NCBI RefSeq assembly: GCF_024345535.1
Contig: NZ_JAGQBH010000008.1
Coordinates: forward strand, 60,275 to 124,274
From: Cyanobium sp. N.Huapi 1H5
GTDB lineage: Bacteria; Cyanobacteriota; Cyanobacteriia; PCC-6307; Cyanobiaceae
Direction: 5' to 3'
Length of the DNA stretch: 64,000 bases
A program made the translations under genes and the position numbers. A model generated the notes under the pieces. It was not told the origin of the DNA and ran no database searches. It worked only from the letters and a program-made list of their open reading frames with translations. Shown here in pieces: positions 24,239-32,441 of this stretch. Each line of letters begins with the position of its first letter. Within the stretch, counting starts at the first letter, position 1.

Positions 24239-24757
24239 TCAGGGTTGAATCGGTTCCATGCGCTGGAGACGGTGGACGATGTCGTCGATGCTGCTGTCCT
24301 TGGCGGGATTGCTGCGGCTGCTGGAGAGCTGGCGACCCACCACGTGGGCCCCGAGGTGGGCCAGCTGGATGCGCAGCACCGCCAGCACCTCGACACCGGG
24401 ACCGCCGGAATGGGTGGCGATCGCCACCGGCCGGCCGTTGAACAGGGTGCGGAAGCCGTCCCCCTGCACCGAGAGCCAGGCGATGGCGCTGGTCAGCACA
24501 GGCGGCAGGGAGCCGTTGTACTCGGGGGCGCAGATCACCCAGCGGGGGGCGGCATCGAGCCTGCGGCTCAGCCCCTCCACCTCGGCGGGAAGGCCGGACT
24601 CCGCGTGGGTGCGGGGGTTGTAGAGCGGCAGGGACAGGGTGGTGAGGTCGAGCACCTCGGCGGCCATGGCGCGGGCGTGGGCGGCGGCGGCGAAACGCTC
24701 GGCGAGTTTCAGGTTCTCGCCGTTGCTGGCACTCAGCACCAGAAGGTCGGGGGTCAT
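24239..24757 (-). CDS. NADPH-dependent FMN reductase family protein
   Basis: 172 residues from ATG. Flavodoxin-like fold: SASNGENLKLAE phosphate loop, LPLYNPR and CAPEYNGSLPPVLTSAIAWLS, the family signature (PEYNxSxPxxLKNAxDW-like). It reduces flavin or quinones with NAD(P)H. The start lies 1 bp from the ene-reductase stop, and it is followed 11 bp later by pirin. Confidence 0.88.
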   Translation of the reverse strand: MTPDLLVLSASNGENLKLAERFAAAAHARAMAAEVLDLTTLSLPLYNPRTHAESGLPAEVEGLSRRLDAAPRWVICAPEYNGSLPPVLTSAIAWLSVQGDGFRTLFNGRPVAIATHSGGPGVEVLAVLRIQLAHLGAHVVGRQLSSSRSNPAKDSSIDDIVHRLQRMEPIQP

Positions 24758-24758
24758 G

Positions 24759-25826
24759 TCAGGCGGATTCCAGGAAGGGGTAGTCGGTGTAGCCGGCCGG
24801 ACCTGGTGAGTAATAGGTGGCCGGATCGGGGGACTGGAGGGGGGCGCCGCGGCGCAGGCGTTCGGGCAGGTCCGGGTTGGCCAGGAACGGCGTGCCGAAG
24901 GCCACCGCGTCCAGCTGGCCGGCGCCGATGGCGGCGTTGGCCTCCTCGGCCGTGTAGCCCATGTTCCCCACCAGCACCCCGCTGAAGCCGGCCCGGATCG
25001 GGGTGAGCACATCGCCGTGCTGCTGGCCGAGGAAGTCCCCCCGCATCACGTGCAGGTAATCCAGGCCGGTGCTTTCCAGACGCTGGGCCAGCCAGGCGGA
25101 CAGGCCGATGGGGTCGCTGTCGACCATGGCGTTGTAACCGTTCAGCGGCGAGATCCGCAGGCCCACCAGGGGCGATTCGGCCCGGGCCGCCTCCAGCACC
25201 TCCAGCAGCAGCCGGGCCCGGTTGGCGATCGGTCCCCCGTAGGGACCCTGGCGCCGGTTGCTGCCGTCCCGCAGGAAGGCGTCGAGCAGGTAGCCGTTGG
25301 CGCCATGGACCTCGACCCCGTCGAAACCGGCGTCGAGGGCGTTGCGGGTGGCCTGGCGGAACCCCGCCACGATCGCCGGCAGTTCATCGTCGACCAGCTC
25401 CCGGGGGACGACATAGGGCTGTTTCCCCTCGGGGGTGTGCACCTCGTCGCCGGTGATGGCGATCGGGCTCGGCCCCACGGGCTGGCGGCCATCGTTGAGC
25501 AGGGGGTGGCAGGCCCGCCCGCCATGCCAGATCTGCAGAACGATGCGCCCACCGGCGGCATGGACCGCGTCGGTGGTGAGCCGCCAGCCCGCCACCTGGG
25601 CCGCCGAATGGATGCCGGGCTCATGCCAGAAGGCCGAGTTGCCCTCCATCACCATGGTGGCCTCGGCGATCAGCAGGCCGGCGCTGGCCCGCTGCTGGTA
25701 GTAGGCGGCCATCAGCGGGCCCGGAACGTGGTCCGGCTCGGCCCGGCATCGGGTGAGGGGGGCCATCAGCACCCGGTTGGGCAGCCGCAGCGGGCCCACG
25801 GTCAGGGGGGTGAACAGGTCGCTCAT
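24759..25826 (-). CDS. Old Yellow Enzyme-family ene-reductase
   Basis: 355 residues. FMN enzyme reducing activated C=C bonds with NADPH. Family marks: MAPLTRCRA at the start, QIWHGGRACHP (the His of the catalytic pair), VHGANGYLLDAFL, the GGxxANRARL region and VAFGTPFLANPDLPERL at the end. It belongs to the NEM-reductase/OYE group. First gene of the operon and divergent from an HxlR regulator, an arrangement common for electrophile-responsive OYEs. Confidence 0.94.
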   Translation of the reverse strand: MSDLFTPLTVGPLRLPNRVLMAPLTRCRAEPDHVPGPLMAAYYQQRASAGLLIAEATMVMEGNSAFWHEPGIHSAAQVAGWRLTTDAVHAAGGRIVLQIWHGGRACHPLLNDGRQPVGPSPIAITGDEVHTPEGKQPYVVPRELVDDELPAIVAGFRQATRNALDAGFDGVEVHGANGYLLDAFLRDGSNRRQGPYGGPIANRARLLLEVLEAARAESPLVGLRISPLNGYNAMVDSDPIGLSAWLAQRLESTGLDYLHVMRGDFLGQQHGDVLTPIRAGFSGVLVGNMGYTAEEANAAIGAGQLDAVAFGTPFLANPDLPERLRRGAPLQSPDPATYYSPGPAGYTDYPFLESA

Positions 25827-25972
25827 GGGGCAGTGACCGACCGGCTGGAGCGGGGATGCCCCGGGCCGTAAGGGATTGTTAAGGTCATGGGGGGACTCTG
25901 GCGGACACGCACCCTGACTGACAAGAACGCACCGGCTTGTGCCTGGGGCACCTGCCGGTAACCCAGATCCCT

Positions 25973-26329
25973 GTGACGGCCTCCCTCCCCGATTCCCTGG
26001 ACTCCGGCGATGCCCAGCTCTGCCCGGCGGAGCTGGCCCTGCGGGTGATGCGCGGCCGCTGGAAGCTGCTGATCCTCTGCCGGCTCCGGGAGGGTCCCGA
26101 GCGCTTCTCGGCCCTGCAGCGGTCCCTGGTGGGGGTCAGCCACAAGGTGCTCACGGCCCAGCTGAGGGAGCTGGAGGCCGATGCCGTCGTCTGCCGCCGC
26201 GTCTTCGGTGAGGTGCCGCCGCGGGTGGAGTACGACCTCAGCGAGCGGGGTCGGGCGCTCCTGCCCGTGCTGGAAGGTCTGCATGCCTGGGGAGCGGCAG
26301 CCCCACCAGCGGTGGAAGCTGTGGAATGA
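25973..26329 (+). CDS. HxlR-family transcriptional regulator
   Basis: 118 residues from a GTG; a TTG 36 bp upstream is the alternative. Winged helix with HxlR signature: LCPAELALRVMRGRWKLLILCRL, FSALQRSL, VSHKVLTAQLRELEADAVV and the PPRVEYDLSERGRAL wing. The conserved Cys just before PAELAL is the redox- or quinone-sensing Cys of YodB-type members. It is divergent from the ene-reductase. A small perfect palindrome GTGCC-TGG-GGCAC at 25939-25951 could be its operator. Its last 92 bp overlap the BcsA-like gene tail to tail. Confidence 0.85.
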   Translation: MTASLPDSLDSGDAQLCPAELALRVMRGRWKLLILCRLREGPERFSALQRSLVGVSHKVLTAQLRELEADAVVCRRVFGEVPPRVEYDLSERGRALLPVLEGLHAWGAAAPPAVEAVE

Positions 26330-28238
26330 GACTGCGGCGGAACCAGCTTTCCGGTTCCACCCGCTGCAGCGTGCGTAGCAGCACCAGGGGCAGGGTTCGC
26401 AGCTCGAAGGGAGCCCGCAGGGTGGGCCACAGCCCCTCGCGGCGGTAGAGCAGGGTCTCCAGCTGATCCCGCTGGGGCGGGGTGAGCGGTCCCCAGACTC
26501 CGCCGATGGCTCCCGCCTCCCGGGCCATGACCAGGAACGGCAGCGCCACACCCGGCACCAATCCCTCCAGGCTGAGCCGGTCGGCCGCCTGCAGAACCGA
26601 AGCGACCTCCGGGCTCTCCAGGCCGAGCTCGGCGCCCGTGGCGCTGATGGCTCGCAGGCGCCCATGCACCGTCCCAGCGCTGTGCTGCAGCCGCACCGGC
26701 AGGGACAGGGCGAACCAGGGAACCCCATCCCGGTGGGGCCGGTCCCAGCAGCTGCGGATCGCCAGCAGCAGCAGCAGGCCGTTCAGCAGGCTCCAGCCCA
26801 GCACCACCCCGACCGTGGCGGCCGGGACCGGCAGCAGCCCCTCCTGGCCGGCCAGCAGCGGCAGCCGACCCGGCGCCAGGTTCCAGAGCGCCACCAGCTG
26901 CAGGGCCAGCAATGCCAGCAGCGGCAGCAGCAGGCCCGCATCCGGGCCGGTGTCCCGGCCCACCACCGCCTTCGGGGTGACCCGGAACCGCCGCGGCCGG
27001 CCCAGGGCCGTGGCGACCACGGCGGCACAGATCGGCACCAGGAAGATCCAGCGGTACAGCTCCGGCAGGATCGCGGCGCGGGCGTGGCCGCTCAGCCAGC
27101 GGGTGAGCAGCAGCTGGCTGAACACGAACGGCATGGCGACCGTGAGCAGGGCATCGCCGCTGAACAGGATCGGGGCGATGCCCAGCAGGCCGAGGCTGAG
27201 CGGGGTGCAGAGCAGCACCAGCTGGGCGGGGAAGGTGAACCAGTGCAGGATGCCTTCGCTGTAGGCGAGCCGCTGCAGGGGGCTGAGCCCGGGGATCCGC
27301 AGCGGGTTGGCGACGGTGCGCAGGGTCTGGAGGGAACCGCTGCCCCAGCGGCAGCGCTGCCGGGCCATGGTCGCGGCCGTGAAGGGGGCCAGGCCGGCGC
27401 TCAGCTTCTCCGAGAGGTAGTGGTTGCGGTAGCCGGCGGCGGTGATCCGGATGCCGGTGGCCAGGTCCTCCGATGGGGTGGCTGTCTCGAAGCCGCCCAC
27501 CCGCTCCAGCGCTTCGCGCCGCATCAGGAAGGAGGTGCCGGCGCACACCACGGCATTGAGGTTCTGGCGGGTGGGCTGGATCCAGCGGTAGAAGCTTTCC
27601 TCGTCGGGCAGCAGCCAGCGCTCCAGGCTCAGGTTGCGCATTACCGGATCGGCGTTCATGTAGCTCTGGGGGGTCTGCACGAAGCCCACGGTCGGGTCGG
27701 CGAACAGGCCGACCGTGCGGCGCAGGAAGGGCCGCAGGGGCACGACGTCGGCGTCGAAGACCGCCACCAGCTCCCCCGTGCAGTGGCCCAACCCGTGGTT
27801 GAGGTTGCCGGCCTTGGCATGGGCGTGCTCCCGGCGGGCCACGTAGCGGCAGCCGAGGCGGTGGCAGAGTTCCGCCAGCTCCGGCCGGTCGCTGTCGTCG
27901 AGCAGCCAGACCGTGTGGCTGGGGTAGTCGATCGCCAGGCAGCCCCGCAGGCAGCGCTCCACCAGCTCGGCGGGTTCGCCGCAGCTGGGCACGAGCACGT
28001 CGACCGACGGGACGGGCGTGGGGATCGGACCCGCGGCGGGCGCCGGCCGTTCGGGCAGGAGCGTGAACCAGAGCTGCAGGAAGAACCCGGCCAGCAGGAC
28101 CAGCTCCGCCGCCAGGGTCAGGATGCTGAGGCTGGCGGCCAGCGGTGTGGCCAGGTTGAGGCTGGCACTGAAGCGCCAGCCCAGATACCGGGCCCCCAGC
28201 AGTGTCAGCAGCAGAACGGCCCAGGGCAGGCGTGCCAT
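26238..28238 (-). CDS. Cellulose-synthase-like family 2 glycosyltransferase (BcsA-like)
   Basis: 666 residues. Two N-terminal helices, a GT-A domain with the processive GT2 motifs (LLDDSDR, VFDADVVP, FVQTPQSYMN, SEDLATGIRI, QRCRWGSG), several membrane helices, and a C-terminal PilZ-like domain (RLRAISATGAELGLE). The PilZ N-terminal RxxxR di-GMP motif is not clearly present. It polymerises a beta-glucan or related polysaccharide across the membrane. No BcsB, BcsZ or accessory gene is adjacent, so the product is uncertain. Start at the ATG of MARLPWAV; a longer frame exists. Confidence 0.88.
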   Translation of the reverse strand: MARLPWAVLLLTLLGARYLGWRFSASLNLATPLAASLSILTLAAELVLLAGFFLQLWFTLLPERPAPAAGPIPTPVPSVDVLVPSCGEPAELVERCLRGCLAIDYPSHTVWLLDDSDRPELAELCHRLGCRYVARREHAHAKAGNLNHGLGHCTGELVAVFDADVVPLRPFLRRTVGLFADPTVGFVQTPQSYMNADPVMRNLSLERWLLPDEESFYRWIQPTRQNLNAVVCAGTSFLMRREALERVGGFETATPSEDLATGIRITAAGYRNHYLSEKLSAGLAPFTAATMARQRCRWGSGSLQTLRTVANPLRIPGLSPLQRLAYSEGILHWFTFPAQLVLLCTPLSLGLLGIAPILFSGDALLTVAMPFVFSQLLLTRWLSGHARAAILPELYRWIFLVPICAAVVATALGRPRRFRVTPKAVVGRDTGPDAGLLLPLLALLALQLVALWNLAPGRLPLLAGQEGLLPVPAATVGVVLGWSLLNGLLLLLAIRSCWDRPHRDGVPWFALSLPVRLQHSAGTVHGRLRAISATGAELGLESPEVASVLQAADRLSLEGLVPGVALPFLVMAREAGAIGGVWGPLTPPQRDQLETLLYRREGLWPTLRAPFELRTLPLVLLRTLQRVEPESWFRRSLIPQLPPLVGLPLPRHADLPARAGAPDPAR

Positions 28239-28916
28239 CGACCCTGTCCAATTGTTAAGCAAACCTAGGCGGTTCTGCCGGGCCGGCGGGATCCGACGGC
28301 CCATGGCCGCGGCCTGAGGTGCCACAGGCCCATGAAAAAGCCCGGCGTCCAGGATCGCCGGGCTTGGGGTGGAACGGTGACGTTCCAGACGTGGTTCGGG
28401 TTGTCTGATGTCGGTGGTGACTCCGGTTGAACGGTCGGTGAGACGGTTGAAGTTCGGAAGCGTTGACGATCAGATGGGCTGACGATCGGGTCCTTGGGGA
28501 CCGTGGATGGGTGATGGGGAGGGAGACGAGGATGCTCCTCCGCCATGGACGCGCCATCAGTGGGAGGTCAGCAGGGCTGGGGATCCATGGGAGTCCCCGG
28601 GGGTGGGTTTCGGAGTCGGAGCTGCGGAGGGAGGCACCTGGGGCAGAGGCATCCAGGGGCCGGTTTCCATGAACCCGTGGGCACCTGAACGATGCGTCGG
28701 GTGATCTGCGAAAGACCGGGAAACCGTTGTAGGGATCAAGACTGTTGGAGCAGGGGCCTGCCGTCAGCACACTCCTGACATCTGACCGGGCGGGGTGTCT
28801 TCCATCGCTGGAGCCTCCTGGTTTCTGGGCTCACTCTCATCCCTCCCGGCCGCCGTGGCCATAGGCAATCGTGCCTGTCTTCGCCCGGGCGGGAAGCAGG
28901 GCTCCCCCCGCCGCCC
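28239..28916. other. 678-bp stretch without a convincing gene
   Basis: All six frames contain only weak ORFs of low-complexity Pro/Arg/Ser composition. What it holds: a strong minus-strand terminator (28335-28363) and, just before it on that strand, a hairpin GGAACG-GTGA-CGTTCC (28371-28386) and repeated CGGTTGA/TTCAACCG-like words at 28420-28450. A terminator with no protein gene in front of it suggests a small RNA transcribed from the minus strand, or a long 3' untranslated region of the glutamine-synthetase-like gene. Confidence 0.5.
28335..28363 (-). terminator. Rho-independent terminator (orphan)
   Basis: GCCCGGCG...CGCCGGGC stem (28340-28363) followed on the minus strand by five T. No gene lies within 550 bp upstream on that strand. 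Confidence 0.8.
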
Positions 28917-30164
28917 TCACTCGTCGTTGCGCTGGGCCACCAGGGCCTCGTAGGCGGTGCAGAACGCCTCCCCCAGGGAGTCCCGCAGCGGCGCGTCGTG
29001 GCGGAAGGCCTCGAGGGCATCGGCATGACAGGTGGGCAGGGAGGCCGCCCCTGCCGGCGCCTCCACGTAGGTGTTCAGATCACTGCGGGCCCCAGGCTCA
29101 AGCTGCCGCTCGATGCCGTCCAGACCCGCCGCCAGCGCCGCCGCCTGGAGCAGGTAGGGGTTGGCGGCGCCGTCGCCGAGCCGCAGCTCGATCCGCTGGT
29201 CGTCGGGGATGCGCACCATGTGGGTGCGGTTGTTGCCGCCGTAGCTGATCCAGGAGGGGGACCAGGTGGCGCCTGAACTGGTCACGGACCGCGCCAGGCG
29301 CCGGTAGCTGCCGGCCACCGGATTGGTGAGGGCGCACAGGGCCGGAGCATGGGCCAGCAGACCGGCGAGAAACCGGTAGGCCAGCTCCGACAGGCCCTTC
29401 TCCCCGGCGGGGTCGTGGAACACATTGCGCCCCCCCTCGTCCCAGAGCGAGGCATGCAGGTGGGCGCCGTTGCCGGTGAGGGCAGGGATCGGCTTGGGAT
29501 GGAAACTCACCCGCACCCCATGGCGTTCCGCCAGGGCGGCCGCCATCACGCGGAAGAAGGCGTGGCGGTCGGCCGTCAGCAGCGATTCGGCATAGGTCCA
29601 GTTGAGCTCGAACTGGCCGTTGGCGTCCTCGTGGTCGGCCTGGTACGGCCCCCAGCCGAGGCTCTCCATGCCGTCCAGCAGCTCGCTGATCAGCGGGTAG
29701 TGGCGCATCAGGGCCAGCTGGTCGTAGCAGGGCTTGGACTGCCGGTCGAGGCCATCGGCGATGGCATCCCGTTCCGGGTCCATCAGGAAGAACTCCGCCT
29801 CCACGCCGCTGCGGAACTGCAGGCCCAGGGCCGCCGCCCGGGCGATCTGGCGCTGGAGCACCCGGCGGGGCGACTGCTCCAGCACCTGCCCCTGCACCTG
29901 CAGATCGGTGGCCACCCAGGCCACGTCCTTCTGCCAGGGGAGCACCATCAGGCTGGTGACATCGGGGATCGCCAGCACGTCCGGATCCGCCGGGGTCATG
30001 TCGAGCCAGGCGGCGAAACCGGCGAAGCCGGCCCCGGATCGGGCCAGTTCGGCCGCCGCAGCCGCCGGCACCAGCTTGGCCCGCTGCACCCCGAACAGGT
30101 CGCAGAAGGAGAAGAGGAAGTGGCGGATGCCATGGGTGGCGGCGAAGCGGGCCAGATCGGTCAT
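28917..30164 (-). CDS. GlnT-type glutamine synthetase homologue (copy 1)
   Basis: 415 residues. Glutamine-synthetase fold: GVEAEFFLMD (metal Glu), DHEDANGQFELNW, FHPKPIPALTGNGAHLHASLWD, NRTHMVRIPDD and ELRLGDGAANPYL. It belongs to the GlnT group, in which true glutamine synthetases and gamma-glutamylmethylamide synthetases cannot be told apart by eye. Start at the ATG of MTDLARFAATHG. It ends an apparent operon with a MetX-like hydrolase and a desaturase. A second homologue is at 37273-38637. Likely role: capturing ammonia or an amine as a gamma-glutamyl amide. Confidence 0.87.
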   Translation of the reverse strand: MTDLARFAATHGIRHFLFSFCDLFGVQRAKLVPAAAAAELARSGAGFAGFAAWLDMTPADPDVLAIPDVTSLMVLPWQKDVAWVATDLQVQGQVLEQSPRRVLQRQIARAAALGLQFRSGVEAEFFLMDPERDAIADGLDRQSKPCYDQLALMRHYPLISELLDGMESLGWGPYQADHEDANGQFELNWTYAESLLTADRHAFFRVMAAALAERHGVRVSFHPKPIPALTGNGAHLHASLWDEGGRNVFHDPAGEKGLSELAYRFLAGLLAHAPALCALTNPVAGSYRRLARSVTSSGATWSPSWISYGGNNRTHMVRIPDDQRIELRLGDGAANPYLLQAAALAAGLDGIERQLEPGARSDLNTYVEAPAGAASLPTCHADALEAFRHDAPLRDSLGEAFCTAYEALVAQRNDE

Positions 30165-30225
30165 CGGGGGTGGTGAGGGGGAACGGGGGGGCTGGAGGCG
30201 GAGGCCGTCCGTCGGCGCAGAGGCG

Positions 30226-31287
30226 TCAGTCGGCGCAGAGCCGATCCACGGCGGCCCGCAGCTGGCGCTGCTCGGCCGGCGCGTCGCGGGGGTTGCCGGC
30301 CCGGTGCCCCAGGTCGGACTCCAGGACCTCGAAGTGGGCACCGCGGATCAGGGCGGCCTCGGCCTGGCAGTCATCGGGGGTGAAATAGAGGTCGTGGCGG
30401 CCGGCGATCACGGCGGTGCGGGCCCGGATCCGCCCCAGGGCCGCGGCCAGGTCGGCATCGGGATCGCCATCGGCGGCACCATCGCCAGTGGCCTCGGTGG
30501 CGCTGATCCCAGCGGCGGCGGCCACGTCGTTCGCCAGCCAGACGTCGAGCATGGCCAGCAGGTCATGGGGGTCGTGGCGGCGGTAGGCCGGCAGCCAGGC
30601 CTGCTCCACGTAGGCGTCGACGCTGGCGTAGCCCAGCTGGCGATGGGCGCCGCGGCGGTAGAAGGCCTGGCTGGCGGCCCAGCTGGCGTAGATCAGGGCG
30701 AAGGTGCGCAACCCCTGCTCCGGTACGCCCCGGAAGCACCGCCCATCCCAGTGGGGATCGGCGGTGAGGGCCTGGCGCAGGCTGAGCAGGAACACCCGGT
30801 TGTGGGCGGTGGTGCGCGCCGTGCCGCAGACGCAGCAGATCCGCCGGGTCCGCTCCGGCTCCAGCACGGCCCAGTGGTAGGCCTGCTGGGCCCCCATCGA
30901 CCAGCCGTAGATCAGGGCCGGCGCGGCCACCTGGAAGACCTTCTCCAGCAGCCGGCGCTGGGCGGCCACGTTGTCGCGGTGATCGACGGGCCAGCGGCCG
31001 GGCGCCAGGCCCGGCCCGGCGTTGCTGGGGCTGGTGGAGCGGCCATTGCCGAACTGGCTGACCAGCACCACGCACCAGCGCTGCGGATCGAGGATCGGCC
31101 CCACCACCCAGTCGATGTCCTCGGGCCAGGCGCCGTAGGAGCTCGGGTAGAGCACCAGGTTGGAGCGGTCGCTTGCCAGCGTTCCGTAGACCCGGTAGTC
31201 GAGCCAGGCGGCGGGAAGGGTCCCACCGGCGGCGAGGGGAAAGTCCCCGAGGGTGAAGCGGCGCGGGGGCGCAGGGCTGGGGGGCAA
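30226..31287 (-). CDS. MetX-like alpha/beta hydrolase
   Basis: About 353 residues, using a TTG start 11 bp after the desaturase stop; the ATG-initiated frame would run through the desaturase gene, so the start is uncertain. Homoserine-acetyltransferase-like fold: YGWSMGAQQAYHWA holds the nucleophile Ser, AGRHDLYFTPDD the acidic residue, and LESDLGHRAGNP the His. Such proteins are acyltransferases or amide/ester hydrolases. It is flanked by a desaturase and a GlnT homologue, not methionine genes, so a role in nitrogen-compound breakdown is possible. Confidence 0.8.
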   Translation of the reverse strand: MPPSPAPPRRFTLGDFPLAAGGTLPAAWLDYRVYGTLASDRSNLVLYPSSYGAWPEDIDWVVGPILDPQRWCVVLVSQFGNGRSTSPSNAGPGLAPGRWPVDHRDNVAAQRRLLEKVFQVAAPALIYGWSMGAQQAYHWAVLEPERTRRICCVCGTARTTAHNRVFLLSLRQALTADPHWDGRCFRGVPEQGLRTFALIYASWAASQAFYRRGAHRQLGYASVDAYVEQAWLPAYRRHDPHDLLAMLDVWLANDVAAAAGISATEATGDGAADGDPDADLAAALGRIRARTAVIAGRHDLYFTPDDCQAEAALIRGAHFEVLESDLGHRAGNPRDAPAEQRQLRAAVDRLCAD

Positions 31288-31298
31288 GGGATCGGGAT

Positions 31299-32339
31299 TC
31301 AGGGGAGGGCGAGTCGGGCGGGATCGCGCACGAAGTCGCGGTGCACCGCCAGATAGCCCTGGCCCGTATGAACCAGGTGGGGCGCCAGATGGCCGTGGGC
31401 CTCGGCGAGGGCGTGGAAGGGCACCGAGGGGTAGAGGTGGTGCTCGACGTGGAAGGGCATGTCCCACATCAGCCAACGCAGGGGCGGCAGGGTCAGGGTG
31501 GTGCGGGTGTTGCTGAGGCCGTCCGGGTCGGTGCTGCAGCCCCCGTGCTCGGCCATCAGCACGAAGCGCAGCAGGGGCTGGCCGACGGCCAGGGGCAGCA
31601 GCCAGAACCAGAACAGGGCGCCGTTGGCCTGCCAGAGGGAGGCGGCCAGCAGGACGGCGTAGACGGCGACCTGGAGCCGGATCGAGCGGGTGACGGCCGC
31701 GGCCGCCTCGGCGGGGATGTAGGGCCTGGCTCCGAAGTCACCGCGCAGGCCGGCGGCATGGCCGCGCAGCTTGCCGATCCACCAGGGAAGGCCACTGAGC
31801 TCGAGCAGGTAGGCACCCAGGGTGCTGGCGGGGGCGTCCTCCAGCTCCGGATCGAGGCCCGGCTGGTGGGTGAAGCGGTGGTGCCACTGGTGGTAGCGCC
31901 GGTAGTAATCGGCGTTGTAGAAGCTCAGCAGACCGGCCCACCACGCCACGGTGTCGTTGAGAGCCTTGCCGGCGAAGGCGGTGCGGTGGCCGCATTCGTG
32001 CATGGCGCAGAAGCCGAAGGCCAGGCCCCAGCCCAGCAGCAGCAGGCCCACCAGCCGCAGGCTCCAGAACGCCGCGGTGGGGAGGGCGGGCGGCATGGGC
32101 CATCCCCAGAGCAGGGCCCCCAGCCCCAGCACCGTGAGGTGGAAGGTCAGCCGGCGCCAGCCGGGCCCGTCCCGTCGCTCATTGAGGCGCTGCAGCAGCG
32201 GAGCCGACAGCAGGGGCGCAGCGGCGCCCGGGCCGGCCGCCGGTGGCGCGGAGGGTGGAGAGGCGGTCACGAAGGTCGCCGTTGGTCGGCGGAGGGAGAC
32301 GTCGTGGACCCACTGTCCCGCTCGGAGTCCGCCGGACAC
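31299..32339 (-). CDS. Membrane fatty-acid-desaturase family protein
   Basis: 346 residues. Three His boxes for a di-iron site: HECGH, HQWHH and HVEHH, with hydrophobic helices between and the YNADYYRRYH and GLDPEL segments. O2-dependent desaturase or hydroxylase; the substrate may be a lipid, carotenoid or other compound. The first 50 residues (Ala/Pro-rich) are uncertain and the true start may be downstream. Divergent from the TIM-barrel gene with a palindrome between them. Confidence 0.87.
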   Translation of the reverse strand: MSGGLRAGQWVHDVSLRRPTATFVTASPPSAPPAAGPGAAAPLLSAPLLQRLNERRDGPGWRRLTFHLTVLGLGALLWGWPMPPALPTAAFWSLRLVGLLLLGWGLAFGFCAMHECGHRTAFAGKALNDTVAWWAGLLSFYNADYYRRYHQWHHRFTHQPGLDPELEDAPASTLGAYLLELSGLPWWIGKLRGHAAGLRGDFGARPYIPAEAAAAVTRSIRLQVAVYAVLLAASLWQANGALFWFWLLPLAVGQPLLRFVLMAEHGGCSTDPDGLSNTRTTLTLPPLRWLMWDMPFHVEHHLYPSVPFHALAEAHGHLAPHLVHTGQGYLAVHRDFVRDPARLALP

Positions 32340-32340
32340 C

Positions 32341-32353
32341 GTTCGTCACGAAC
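32341..32353. promoter_or_regulatory. Palindrome GTTCG-TCA-CGAAC
   Basis: Perfect 5+5 inverted repeat with 3-bp centre in the 102 bp between the divergent desaturase and TIM-barrel genes. It fits GTTC-N5-GAAC, as does the element at 33291-33305, so the two may bind the same regulator. Confidence 0.5.
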
Positions 32354-32441
32354 ACTTGCACCGGGTGTGGTCCCCGGTGGGGATGGTTACCCGGCGGCGC
32401 CCTGCGGCAGGGAAGAGTGGGACCTGCTTCGTGCCTCTCCG

